Source: Megasphaera elsdenii
Lineage (GTDB): Bacteria; Bacillota; Negativicutes; Veillonellales; Megasphaeraceae
NCBI RefSeq assembly: GCF_020539865.1
Contig: NZ_JAJBQV010000012.1
Location: forward strand, 1-62,217
Length of the DNA stretch: 62,217 nt
Direction of reading: 5' to 3'
The position numbers were made by a program, and so were the translations under genes. The notes under the pieces are model-generated. The model worked only from the letters and a program-made list of their open reading frames with translations. It did not search any database and was not told the DNA's origin. Shown here piece after piece: positions 1 to 7,425 of the stretch (positions are counted from its first letter, which is position 1; the number at the start of each line of letters is the position of its first letter).

Positions 1-99
1 TCATACTAAGGCCCCCTATATATACTTTTATTGTATCACTTTATGGAAAACCTCAATTTGACTTGTCCTATTTATATGCTAGCACCAGAGGGGATTTGT

Positions 100-204
100 A
101 TGCTTCTGACTGTAGATACTTTTATTGGTATTCTCGGCCTCTGCTTAGGTGCTTTTGCGCTTGGGTATGCCATCGGATGCGCCTCAAATAAAACACAAAA
201 ATAG
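100..204 (+). CDS. 34-residue single-span hydrophobic peptide, candidate type I toxin
   Basis: A short reading frame starts at ATG 100 behind a clear ribosome site (gagggg, 87-93). The peptide begins MLLTVDTF, has one hydrophobic stretch (about residues 7-25, rich in Gly, Leu and Ala) and ends in a polar tail with two lysines (SNKTQK). This is the architecture of small membrane toxins of type I toxin-antitoxin loci (TxpA, Fst and holin-like peptides), although I do not recognise a specific family. The stop codon lies inside a long hairpin, and a convergent promoter on the other strand would make an RNA overlapping the 3' end, as in txpA/ratA-type pairs. Toxicity is inference; it could also be a harmless small membrane protein. 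Confidence 0.5.
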   Translation: MLLTVDTFIGILGLCLGAFALGYAIGCASNKTQK

Positions 205-240
205 CCGCCCCGGATCCCCATCTTAAGCGGCTACTTTTGT
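195..240. terminator. bidirectional hairpin terminator of the toxin/antisense pair
   Basis: Arms 195-208 and 227-240 pair over 14 positions with one mismatch (core tagccgc/gcggcta). The stem is flanked by an A-run on the left and a T-rich run on the right, so it can end transcription from both sides. The stop codon of the small peptide (202-204) is inside the left arm. Confidence 0.6.
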
Positions 241-285
241 AGCATTTTATTTTGGGGCCAACCGTCTATCGGCAGGACCTCTTTC
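195..285 (-). ncRNA. candidate antisense antitoxin RNA
   Basis: A strong minus-strand promoter (boxes at 292-321) would start an RNA near 285 that runs towards and overlaps the end of the small peptide gene at 100-204. On the minus strand the hairpin 195-240 is followed by a U-rich run, giving a natural end near 195 and an RNA of about 90 nt. Converging transcription with a 3' overlap is the usual layout of txpA/ratA-like type I modules. The RNA itself is inferred from promoter and terminator only. Confidence 0.45.
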
Positions 286-291
286 ACGTTC

Positions 292-321
292 ATTATACCG
301 TTATCAGTTAATCTTCGTCAA
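292..321 (-). promoter_or_regulatory. sigma-A-type promoter for the antisense RNA
   Basis: Read on the minus strand, TTGACG (316-321) and a perfect TATAAT (292-297) are separated by 18 nt. No reading frame of any size follows before the hairpin at 195-240, so this promoter most likely serves a short RNA. Confidence 0.6.
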
Positions 322-406
322 GGACGAGGCTGCAATATTCCCTTAAATTCCATGCAAAAAAAGGAATCCATTTGTCGTAAATTCCGGCAATCTCCAAGAT
401 TCACGC
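322..406. other. gene-free stretch between antisense promoter and insertion sequence
   Basis: I see no reading frame with a ribosome site, no tRNA and no strong hairpin here. It is the left flank of the insertion-sequence target. Confidence 0.4.
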
Positions 407-420
407 GGGACGCCTTAACA
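407..420. repeat. left half of interrupted palindrome plus target duplication
   Basis: The arm gggacgcc (407-414) is followed by ttaaca (415-420), the left copy of a 6-bp target duplication. The matching arm and second copy are at 2135-2148. Removing the element restores a perfect 8-bp stem with a 6-nt loop. Confidence 0.8.
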
Positions 421-439
421 GGAGGCTACTGAAAAAGTC
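421..439. repeat. left terminal inverted repeat of the IS
   Basis: Nineteen bases match the complement of 2116-2134 at 18 positions; the mismatch is the seventh base (t against c). Confidence 0.85.
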
Positions 440-463
440 TTAATATAAAAAAATGCTCACGTC

Positions 464-504
464 AAAAAGACAGATACACAACTTCCGCTGTATCTGTCTT
501 TTTT
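464..504. terminator. hairpin at the left end of the IS
   Basis: Arms 464-477 and 490-503 (core gacagatac/gtatctgtc) form a perfect 14-bp stem ending in a T-run, placed just before the transposase -10 box (TATAAT, 507-512). It would stop transcription entering from outside, a common way for insertion sequences to limit transposase synthesis. Confidence 0.65.
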
Positions 505-546
505 AGTATAATATATTTATCATTTCTTGTCCAGGAGGTCATTCTC

Positions 547-2051
547 ATGTTAAAACCTAGCCGCCCCAAATCCCCCAGCCAATTTGAAGGAATCTATGAC
601 CGAATCATTCCCGAAGACCACTTCTTAAGAAAATTCAACAATCTGGTGGACTTAAGTTTCATCTATGACGAACTGAAGGATAAATATTGTCCCAATAACG
701 GACGAAATGCTCTATCTCCTATCTATCTTTTTAAATACCTCTTGCTAAAAGTCATCTATAACATATCCGACGTAGATCTGGTCGAACGCAGTCAGTATGA
801 CCTGTCCTTTAAATATTTTCTGGATTTGCGTCCCGAGGATGATGTCATTGATGCTTCTACCTTGTCTAAATTTCGTAAACAACGACTGCAAGACGCGAAT
901 CTTCTGGATATGCTCTTGAACAAGAGTATGCAGATTGCGCTGGAAAACAGAGTCATTCAAAAGAAATGCATTATTGTGGATGCAACCCATACCAAGGCCA
1001 GATATAATCATAAATCTGCGTACCAGCGGTTATTAGAGGAAGCCAAGAAACTTCGTAAAGCTATCTATCAATTCGATTCGCCAAGTCAAAAAGAGCACCT
1101 GCCTGCTAAAGTCGAGAATGGTCTTCTGGAAGATGCCTTGGATTACTGCCCAAAATTGGTAGATTATGTGAATCAGGATGAAACACTGCGGGATATCCCG
1201 GCTGTAAAGGAACGATTTCATCTGCTGAGTGAAATCATTAGTGATGACCGGGAACAATTGGAATTTTCTAAGGACCAAGACGCTCGAATCGGACACAAGA
1301 CGACAGACTCTTCCTTTTTCGGCTACAAAACTCATATGGCCATGACGGATGAACGGATTATCGCCGCCGCAGTAGTAACCAGCGGAGAAAAAGGCGATGG
1401 CCTCTATCTTCAGGAACTGGTAGAAAAATCCCGTAATACAGGATTAGAAGTGAAAAGTGTCATCGAGGATACGGCCTATTCTGGGAAAAGAAATCTGGAA
1501 TTGGCAGAATCAAAAGAAATCTGGAATTGGCAGAATCAAAAGAAGACCCGGAACAGTCTTTTGAATTGATTGCTAAGTTAAATCCCATTATTTCAAATAC
1601 CGACAGAGCAGAGGGCGTCAACGGATTCAGTTACAATAAAGACGCCGAGATGTTTGTATGTCCAGCGGGTCATCTGGCTATCCATAAATACCTGCGCCAT
1701 AACTATAGCCGACAGGAAAACCCGGTCATGACCTATTATTTTGATGTGGAAAAGTGTAAGCAATGTCCGAAAGCAGAAGGATGCTATAAAGAAGGCGCTA
1801 AATCCAGATCCTATGGAGTGCGGATTAAATCGGATCTTCACCTGAAACAGAAAGACTTTCAGGAAACAGCGCGTTTCAAAGAATTAGCAGCTACCTGATA
1901 TAAAATAGAAGCAAAAAACAGCGAGATTAAAAATCGGCACGGATACGACCGGGCATCGTATGCGGGCCTGTTTGGCATGCAAATACAAGGAGCAACCACA
2001 CTCTTTGTAACAAATATCAAAAGAATAATCAATTTAATGGAGAAGGAATAG
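547..2051 (+). pseudogene. IS1182-family-like transposase, broken by a duplication and a stop
   Basis: The frame starts at ATG 547 behind AGGAGG (533-538). The first 320 or so residues carry the N-terminal domain (from SPSQFEGIYDRI) and DDE-type catalytic blocks (IIVDATHTKARY, GYKTHMAMTDE, SVIEDTAYSGKRN). A 26-bp tandem duplication (1491-1542) then shifts the frame. The true frame resumes with AESKEDPEQSF and runs to an in-frame TGA at 1896-1898 that most likely replaced CGA (Arg). After that stop the same frame continues for 50 more codons with the family's C-terminal pattern (YKIEAKNSEIKNRHGY, then QGATT, NIKRII) to TAG 2049-2051. Reconstructed length is near 490 residues. Two independent lesions make it a pseudogene. 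Confidence 0.9.
1491..1542. repeat. 26-bp perfect tandem duplication inside the transposase
   Basis: Positions 1491-1516 and 1517-1542 are identical. Deleting one copy rejoins the two reading frames exactly (NLELAESKEDPEQ). Because 26 is not a multiple of three, the duplication is the frameshift. Confidence 0.95.
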
Positions 2052-2115
2052 GTCCATTCTTCTCTTTTTTGTCTTCCCAATATGGATAATTTTATAAGGG
2101 ACAATCGCTTTTAGG

Positions 2116-2134
2116 GACTTTTTCAGTGGCCTCC
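2116..2134. repeat. right terminal inverted repeat of the IS
   Basis: Complement of the left end at 421-439 with one mismatch. It is followed directly by the second ttaaca target copy. Confidence 0.85.
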
Positions 2135-2148
2135 TTAACAGGCGTCCC
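2135..2148. repeat. right target duplication and right palindrome arm
   Basis: ttaaca (2135-2140) repeats 415-420, and ggcgtccc (2141-2148) is the complement of gggacgcc at 407-414. Confidence 0.8.
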
Positions 2149-2315
2149 CTACGGTATCGCATAGAGGCGATTAAAACAATACACCGATCACAGAATACAA
2201 GCAGCCGATTGCAAAAAAACACTCCGCAGCCATCACGACGGCCTTTTTGGCGCTCCTGCGCCTTATTTCCAGAGTCTGTTGCGGCGAAGCCGCATCTGAG
2301 TCCGAGCATAGAGGC
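2149..2315. other. gene-free stretch with small hairpins
   Basis: No convincing gene. Two compact hairpins are visible: ggcgc/gcgcc at 2247-2260 and gcgg/ccgc at 2281-2293, the latter with a UUCG-type tetraloop when read on the minus strand. A 20-codon minus-strand frame (2171-2233) has no good ribosome site. The hairpins may belong to an RNA trailing the tRNA-Ala transcript, but nothing proves it. Confidence 0.3.
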
Positions 2316-2353
2316 AAAAAAAATAACCACACGGCCGTGAACCGCGTGGTTAT
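2316..2353 (-). terminator. terminator of tRNA-Ala
   Basis: On the minus strand the arms ataaccac and gtggttat (2346-2353 and 2323-2330), extended by CGCGG/CCGTG-type pairing, form a long stem followed by eight or nine T. It lies just downstream of the tRNA. Confidence 0.75.
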
Positions 2354-2364
2354 CGCATTCTTTA

Positions 2365-2440
<76 letters not shown>

Positions 2441-2460
2441 ATGTGTCTGTTACAAGGAAT

Positions 2461-2490
2461 ATTATAGCATGGCTTTTGGATGGTTGTCAA
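2461..2490 (-). promoter_or_regulatory. promoter of tRNA-Ala
   Basis: A perfect TTGACA (2485-2490) and a perfect TATAAT (2461-2466) on the minus strand, with an 18-nt spacer, lie about 20 nt before the tRNA 5' end. Confidence 0.8.
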
Positions 2491-2517
2491 GTTTTTCGGC
2501 CTGCGGATTGCAAAAGG

Positions 2518-2566
2518 AAAAGGGACCTCGCATAGTAGCAAAAGTGCTATGCGAGGTTCCCTTTGC
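2518..2566. terminator. hairpin between flavodoxin-like gene and tRNA-Ala
   Basis: Arms of about 20 bases (core gacctcgcatag / ctatgcgaggt, with aaaggg/cccttt at the base) pair almost perfectly around a short A-rich loop. It ends the minus-strand flavodoxin-like gene. Confidence 0.75.
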
Positions 2567-2605
2567 ATCTGACTATTTTACCGGAATGGGATTCTGGTAA
2601 ACGAA

Positions 2606-3061
2606 TCAGGCAACCTTATCAGTTTGGGTACGGTAATAGGTATTTTCAGCAAAATCTTTGACCGATTCTACGTTAAATAATTCATTGTCTCCCAAAGGCG
2701 TCTTGGCCATGGATTCGGCTACGTAGTCAACATGGGGCCCTGCGACCCATACGCCGGCTGGCAGGAGTTCTACGGCGCTACGCAGGTTCTTGGAGATATC
2801 ATCGGAGAAGAGGTCGCGGTGCATGATGGCAAAGAGGGCGACTTTTCCAGATTTGAGCCGCGGCAAGACAGCTTGAGAAATGGGATCTAATTTCAGGTTC
2901 AGGAACCAGACGCCGACAAAGACGATATCGTAATCATCAAAGTTTTCCGGAGCCTGTTCCATGGGCAGGAAGTCCGTATCTTTCGGCAATACTGAGCGGA
3001 CGGCTTCCGCTAATTTTTTGACTCTTCCCGTCTGAGAGGAATACAGTACTAAGGCTTTCAT
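2606..3061 (-). CDS. flavodoxin-like protein A
   Basis: A 151-residue protein opening MKALVLYSSQTGR, where SSQTGR is the flavodoxin FMN phosphate loop, followed by DYDIVFVGVWF and a VALFAIMHRD strand typical of the fold. It would be a cytoplasmic FMN electron carrier. It is a close paralogue of the protein at 41186-41635 (shared YSSQTGR, FDDYD/FSSYD and LRSAVELL motifs). I chose the ATG at 3061, which has aagggg about 9 nt upstream; an ATG three codons earlier touches the ribosome site. Loop residues fit FMN binding, but the redox partner is unknown. The gene stands alone between hairpins and has a Fur-like box in its leader. Confidence 0.8.
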   Translation of the reverse strand: MKALVLYSSQTGRVKKLAEAVRSVLPKDTDFLPMEQAPENFDDYDIVFVGVWFLNLKLDPISQAVLPRLKSGKVALFAIMHRDLFSDDISKNLRSAVELLPAGVWVAGPHVDYVAESMAKTPLGDNELFNVESVKDFAENTYYRTQTDKVA

Positions 3062-3084
3062 TGTTTCCATCCCCTTTCCTATGG

Positions 3085-3114
3085 ATGAATATCATTTTCT
3101 ATATCCATACTATA
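3085..3114 (-). promoter_or_regulatory. -10 box and Fur-like operator of flavodoxin-like gene A
   Basis: A -10 TATAGT (3109-3114) on the minus strand is followed by GAAAATGATATTCAT (3085-3099). The latter matches 13 of the first 15 positions of the classical Fur box and contains the small dyad ATGAATATCAT. Iron control is inferred from this match alone. Confidence 0.4.
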
Positions 3115-3153
3115 CCATAGAAAAAGATGGAAGACTGTTATATTTACAACACT

Positions 3154-4668
3154 TCAAAGGCCTTCAAAGACATATTCGGCAATGTGGAGGGCCCGCAGCT
3201 GCGATGTTTTTTTGTATTGGTGCTGTTCCATGCGCTGGAGGATGTTGGTCAGGACGGTGACGGCTTCGACGATGTACGGCCCTTTATTAAGCATGACACA
3301 TTCAGCCCGTTCGCCCATGGCGGCATCAGTGATTTCCGCCCGTGACGGAAGGCCGGTCTTGACCAGGTTTTCCAGGACTTGTGTAGCCCAGATGACGGGG
3401 ACGTGGGCCGCTTCACAGATCCACATGATTTCTTCCTGTAGTTCAGCCAGGCGTCGGTAACCGACTTCTACAGCTAAGTCGCCACGAGCAATCATGATGC
3501 CCAAAGGCTGCCGGGATGCGGCCTGGACGATGATATCCGGCAAGTTGTCTACGGCTTCCTTGTTTTCAATCTTAGCGACTAGCGCCAAATGATGAAATGA
3601 TTTTCCACAGCGTTTCTTCAATTCTTTCTGCAAAAGGGCGACATCCGCTGCTGATTTGACAAAGGAATAGCCGATAGCATCGGCATGGTGGACGACGAAG
3701 TCCAGGTCTTCTTTGTCCTTTTCTGTCAAAGGTGACAGGTCCATCGGCGTCTGCGGGAAGTTCAGGCTCTTCTGGTTCTTGATTTTTCCGCCTTTGGGTT
3801 TGGTATAGGTAATCTTCAAGTAGGCCCCCTTCTCTGTCAGGCTTTCGACGACGGCCCGGATTTTCCCATCATCGATGAGAACAGGCTGGCCGCTCTGAAG
3901 ATTTTTAAAGACTTCCGGAATACTGCACGACAAGACGATGTTTCCCGTATAGTCCGAGGGATACGACGAAATAGCCCCAGATACGAGGAAGACTTGTTCT
4001 CCTGGCAGGACTTTGGCTTCACCATAGCGCAGCAGGACCGAAGCAATGCGGACTTTCGGACCGGCCAGATCCATATAGACTTTGCAGTGATGTCCCGTTT
4101 CGGATTCGGCTTGGCGGATGTAAGAAATCATGGTATCCCATACGTCTCGGAAGTCATGGGCGCAGTTGATACGGGCACAGTCCATGCCGGCAGCGACGAG
4201 ATTGCGGATAAGGGTTCCATCATCTTCGGCGGCTTCCGTCGGCAAAGTCACCATAATCCTCGTCCCCGTCTTGGTCGTACCAAAAATCCGCCCCGTATTA
4301 TACCCTAAGAGGGCATCACCGTAAAAGAAGCGTTTCGTCTGAGGATAAGGAATGAGTTTATCCTCTGGTTCGTGACAAATCCGTCCCAAGGAAGCCATAA
4401 CGGCATCTAGGTTGGTAATAGCCCGAGCTTCACCACGCCCTAATGACGATAATCCTAAAGGCAAAAGCGAACGTTGGATTTTTCGCAGGTCATGACAACG
4501 CAGTGCCAGATAAAAAGCCAGGTTCCAAGCGCTATAGACAAAGCGCGTCCGCTGTATCTGCGGCAGCCAATGCCGGAACAAGGCATCGCCCCGGCAAAGG
4601 ACATCACTCCGGAGCTGGCAGAGAACGTCATAGAGTTCTTGAGTCGATGTATATATTTCCCGTTCCAA
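3154..4668 (-). CDS. divergent pyruvate-kinase-like protein with N-terminal extension
   Basis: A 504-residue protein whose last 370 residues follow the pyruvate kinase barrel: RINCAHD (canonical RLNFSHG), MDLAGPKVRI (metal/phosphate loop), LIDDGKI, the catalytic lysine signature VAKIENKEAVDN, IARGDLAVEV with the Mg-binding Glu and Asp, and WATQVLE. The first 130 residues have no similarity I recognise, and the C-terminal allosteric domain of normal pyruvate kinases is missing. The DGTDAVML motif is altered (GERAECVMLNKG). The start is TTG 4668 behind GAGGTGA; earlier ATGs lack a ribosome site. It may convert phosphoenolpyruvate to pyruvate or act on a related substrate. A second, canonical pyruvate kinase would be expected elsewhere. 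Confidence 0.75.
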   Translation of the reverse strand: MEREIYTSTQELYDVLCQLRSDVLCRGDALFRHWLPQIQRTRFVYSAWNLAFYLALRCHDLRKIQRSLLPLGLSSLGRGEARAITNLDAVMASLGRICHEPEDKLIPYPQTKRFFYGDALLGYNTGRIFGTTKTGTRIMVTLPTEAAEDDGTLIRNLVAAGMDCARINCAHDFRDVWDTMISYIRQAESETGHHCKVYMDLAGPKVRIASVLLRYGEAKVLPGEQVFLVSGAISSYPSDYTGNIVLSCSIPEVFKNLQSGQPVLIDDGKIRAVVESLTEKGAYLKITYTKPKGGKIKNQKSLNFPQTPMDLSPLTEKDKEDLDFVVHHADAIGYSFVKSAADVALLQKELKKRCGKSFHHLALVAKIENKEAVDNLPDIIVQAASRQPLGIMIARGDLAVEVGYRRLAELQEEIMWICEAAHVPVIWATQVLENLVKTGLPSRAEITDAAMGERAECVMLNKGPYIVEAVTVLTNILQRMEQHQYKKTSQLRALHIAEYVFEGL

Positions 4669-4702
4669 GATAATCACCTCAGCATGAAATTTCTTCATAT
4701 TT

Positions 4703-4731
4703 ATTATATTCCCGTCATATTTCTTTCTCAA
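4703..4731 (-). promoter_or_regulatory. promoter of the pyruvate-kinase-like gene
   Basis: TTGAGA (4726-4731), a 17-nt spacer and TATAAT (4703-4708) on the minus strand. The transcript would start about 28 nt before the TTG codon. Confidence 0.7.
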
Positions 4732-4860
4732 TGCTTTTCATTTTGTTTTACGATGATTTTACAAATATGTTTTTCATATGGAAAAGTGATGATATATATA
4801 TTTTTCTAATCGTATAATTCATGATATACTGACTCTTGTTTCTACGAAAGGGGTCTTACT

Positions 4861-5403
4861 ATGGAATGGATTACGACGACGGATATTCACATTCTCTTTG
4901 GGCTGCACCGCTTGGCCGGGCCGCACATGGATATGTTTATCACTTGGTTCACGACGATAATCAATACGCGCTGGCTCTGGGCCGGACTGGCCGCTGCCGG
5001 TCTTTGGAAACGGCAAAGCCGGTGGGTCACGATTTCCATCATCATCGCTGTCTTCTTGGCCATCTTCATCGGCGATGTCGCCATCAAGCACACCGTCATG
5101 CGCATCCGGCCCTATTTAATGATTCCCGATGCGCCAACGCTGGATACACTGAAATACCCAATCAGCTATTCCTTCCCGTCAGGCCATTCCTTCTTTTTCT
5201 TTGCCGGTGCAACAGTCCTGTTCCGCTTCCGCCGGTGCCTGGGCATGGCCGCTTATGGCTTGGCCTGTGTCGTCGCCTTTTCCCGCATGTATTTGTTTAT
5301 GCATTTCCCTAGCGACGTCTTCACCGGCGCCGTCCTGGGCATTCTCGTAGGGCCAATTGCCTGTCAGGTATGTGCATATATGAAAAAGGGGCTGTCGCGT
5401 TAA
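4861..5403 (+). CDS. PAP2-family membrane phosphatase
   Basis: A 180-residue membrane protein with about five hydrophobic segments and all three PAP2 signatures: KHTVMRIRP (residues about 76-84), SFPSGHS (about 101-107) and SRMYLFMHFPSD (about 141-152). Such enzymes remove phosphate from lipid pyrophosphates such as undecaprenyl pyrophosphate at the outer face of the inner membrane, or from other lipids. The ribosome site is AAGGGG before ATG 4861. The last codons (KKGLSR) and the stop codon are encoded by a terminator hairpin of the dispersed family (5383-5418), so the C-terminus was probably remodelled by that element. Confidence 0.85.
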   Translation: MEWITTTDIHILFGLHRLAGPHMDMFITWFTTIINTRWLWAGLAAAGLWKRQSRWVTISIIIAVFLAIFIGDVAIKHTVMRIRPYLMIPDAPTLDTLKYPISYSFPSGHSFFFFAGATVLFRFRRCLGMAAYGLACVVAFSRMYLFMHFPSDVFTGAVLGILVGPIACQVCAYMKKGLSR

Positions 5404-5418
5404 GACAGTCCCTTTTTG
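5383..5418. terminator. dispersed-family hairpin carrying the stop of the PAP2 gene
   Basis: Arms aaaaaggggctgtc and gacagtcccttttt close on loop gcgttaa. The TAA in the loop is the stop codon of the PAP2 gene. A tail of aagtttgaagtttg words follows at 5424-5440. Confidence 0.8.
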
Positions 5419-5443
5419 AATATCAAGTTTGAAGTTTGTCGTC

Positions 5444-6241
5444 TCAAGCTTTTGTTTTTTTCGGTACTAAATCCCCAACCCGGTCTAAGATATAATGGGG
5501 CTGATAAGAGAATTTCTTGATGCTTTCCCTATTGGAGAGGCCACTCATTACTAATACCGTTTCCATCCCCGATTCTACACCGCCAATGATGTCCGTATCC
5601 ATCCGGTCACCAATCATGACGGCTTCTTCAGAATGGACGCCGAGTTTTTTCAAGCCCGTACGCATCATAAGGGGATTCGGCTTGCCAATGAAGTATGCTT
5701 TCTTCCCAGTAGCCAGTTCAATCGGTGCAATCAAGGCCCGACAGGCCGGAATGACGCCTCGGTCGCTAGGGCTGGTCATATCACCATTAGTACCAATAAG
5801 CTTGGCCCCTTTGTTGATCAGCTCTGTTGCCTTGATGATCATTTCATAATTATAGCCTGTCGTTTCTCCGACAACTACATATTCAGGATTGACATCATTA
5901 AAAGGAATACCTACCTCATAAAGGGCATTGATCAGGCCATGGGCTCCGATAATATAAGCAGAACAACCGGGAGCCTGCGTTTTCAGGAAATGAGCCGTTG
6001 CCAAAGCACTCGTATAAAAATGGCTTTCTTCGATATCCAGTCCCATAGACTGGAGTTTTTTCCGAAGTTCCAACGGAGTCCGTTCGCTGGAATTGGTGAG
6101 GAACAAGAACTGTTTCTTTTCTTTCTGAAGCCACGTTACAAAATCCTTGACTCCTGGAATCAAGGTGCTACCTTGATAGATGACACCATCCATATCACTG
6201 ATAAAACCTTTTTTAGAACGTATAATGTTCAAATCCCTCAT
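5444..6241 (-). CDS. HAD-IIA phosphatase, NagD-like
   Basis: A 265-residue cytoplasmic hydrolase. The nucleophile motif is DMDGV (Asp16 and Asp18), motif II is LTNSSER, the lysine motif is GKPNP and motif III is GDRMDTDI. The cap region between motifs II and III is of the type seen in NagD and p-nitrophenyl phosphatases. The substrate is probably a small phosphate ester or nucleotide. The ribosome site AAGGAGG sits 9 nt before ATG 6241. It directly follows the acyl-CoA dehydrogenase gene on the same strand with a 23-nt gap, so the two are probably co-transcribed, though no functional link is evident. Confidence 0.85.
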   Translation of the reverse strand: MRDLNIIRSKKGFISDMDGVIYQGSTLIPGVKDFVTWLQKEKKQFLFLTNSSERTPLELRKKLQSMGLDIEESHFYTSALATAHFLKTQAPGCSAYIIGAHGLINALYEVGIPFNDVNPEYVVVGETTGYNYEMIIKATELINKGAKLIGTNGDMTSPSDRGVIPACRALIAPIELATGKKAYFIGKPNPLMMRTGLKKLGVHSEEAVMIGDRMDTDIIGGVESGMETVLVMSGLSNRESIKKFSYQPHYILDRVGDLVPKKTKA

Positions 6242-6264
6242 GGGGCGATTCCTCCTTCAGAATA

Positions 6265-7425
6265 CTATTTGTTCGCTACAAAGCCAGCGATAACCATGCG
6301 CTGAACTTCATTAGTGCCTTCATAAATTTGCATGATTTTGGCATCACGAACGAGTTTTTCTACCGGATATTCCCGGCTGTAACCGAAGCCACCAAGGATC
6401 TGAACAGCTTCCAATGCGACTTGGACGGCCATATCACCGGCAAAGCATTTAGCAATGGCTGCTTCGCGGGTGTAATTCCGTTTCGGTACAGCATAATATG
6501 TGTTGAGGAAGTTGATGATCGCCGCACGGGCGACTTCGGTTTTCATATCCATATCGGCCAGTTTAAAGGCGATGACTTCGTGCTTGATGATGGGTTTGCC
6601 AAAAGTAACACGCTGTTTGGCATATTTGACCGATTCATCAATAGCCCGCTGGGCAATGCCAACAGCCAAAGAGGCAACCATGGGGCGCGCCAAGTCCAGC
6701 GTCTGCATGGCGTAGATGAAGCCCTTCCCTTCCTGGCCAATGAGATGATCTGCCGGAATGTGGACGTCCTGGAAGATGACTTCCGTCGTATTGGACAGGC
6801 GGATGCCCATCTTATCTTCTTCTTTGCCGACGGAAACGCCCGGGCGGTCGCGTTCGACGATGAAGGCCGAAATACCTTTAACGCCTTTCGTCTTGTCGGT
6901 GATGGCAAATACTGTATAGACCGAAGCGACACCGCCATTAGTGATGAAGCATTTCGTGCCGTTCAATACGTATTCATCCCCTTGTTTGACAGCGACTGTC
7001 GTCCCAGCTGCCGCATCGGAACCGGCATTGGCTTCAGTCAGGCAGAAAGCGCAGAAACCGCTGCCCTTTTCACCGGTTAAATATTCGGCATAGAGTTTCT
7101 TCTGAGCGTCCGTGCCGTGCTGGAGCACTGGTTTCAGCCCCAGGCCGGAAGCGGCAATAGCCGTAGCGACGCCAGCATCGACTTTAGCGAGTTCTTCATA
7201 AACAGCGGCAACAGTGTAATAATCCTGGCCCAAGCCACCGTATTCTTCCGGGATTTCCAGACCACAGAAGCCCATATCCACGGCTTCCTGATAAATGTCC
7301 AGCAATTTCTGGCCCGGTTCCTTGGCCTGATCCAGTTCATGAACAAAAGGAGCTACTTTCTTTTCAGCAAAGTCTTTGGCCAAGTTGACCAAATCCTGTT
7401 GGTCTTTCTTCAAAATGTAACCCAT
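6265..7425 (-). CDS. acyl-CoA dehydrogenase
   Basis: A 386-residue FAD enzyme with the complete family layout: N-terminal helical domain (to about 130), middle beta domain with CLTEANAGSD and CFITNGG, and C-terminal helices ending in QILGGFGYSREYP and YEGTNEVQR. The Glu of YEGT is the catalytic base of short-chain acyl-CoA dehydrogenases. It would oxidise a short-chain acyl-CoA with electron-transferring flavoprotein as acceptor, or run in reverse during butyrate or caproate formation. Substrate length cannot be read from sequence. ATG 7425 has AGAGGAGG upstream, so I prefer it to the start 13 codons earlier. Confidence 0.9.
   Translation of the reverse strand: MGYILKKDQQDLVNLAKDFAEKKVAPFVHELDQAKEPGQKLLDIYQEAVDMGFCGLEIPEEYGGLGQDYYTVAAVYEELAKVDAGVATAIAASGLGLKPVLQHGTDAQKKLYAEYLTGEKGSGFCAFCLTEANAGSDAAAGTTVAVKQGDEYVLNGTKCFITNGGVASVYTVFAITDKTKGVKGISAFIVERDRPGVSVGKEEDKMGIRLSNTTEVIFQDVHIPADHLIGQEGKGFIYAMQTLDLARPMVASLAVGIAQRAIDESVKYAKQRVTFGKPIIKHEVIAFKLADMDMKTEVARAAIINFLNTYYAVPKRNYTREAAIAKCFAGDMAVQVALEAVQILGGFGYSREYPVEKLVRDAKIMQIYEGTNEVQRMVIAGFVANK

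Larger units (their letters stand above)
421..2134 (+). mobile_element. IS1182-family-like insertion sequence, inactive
   Basis: A 1714-bp element bounded by 19-bp inverted repeats (ggaggctactgaaaaagtc at 421-439, and its complement at 2116-2134 with one mismatch). It is flanked by a 6-bp direct repeat, ttaaca, at 415-420 and 2135-2140. It holds one DDE transposase gene in two broken pieces. The element landed in the loop of a palindrome (gggacgcc / ggcgtccc). The family call rests on the transposase; intact ends and target duplication suggest a recent insertion, whereas the gene has already decayed. Confidence 0.85.

Noticed and set aside
31..86. Promoter of the 34-residue peptide
   Set aside because: TTGACT (58-63) is present but no -10 box lies at a proper distance; the start signal may lie left of the window.
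1491..1542. Programmed frameshift in the transposase
   Set aside because: The shift is caused by an exact 26-bp duplication with no slippery sequence, and a second stop follows, so decay is the simpler explanation.
5633..7080. Long plus-strand frames opposite the NagD-like and acyl-CoA dehydrogenase genes
   Set aside because: Antisense shadows of well-supported genes; no start signals.
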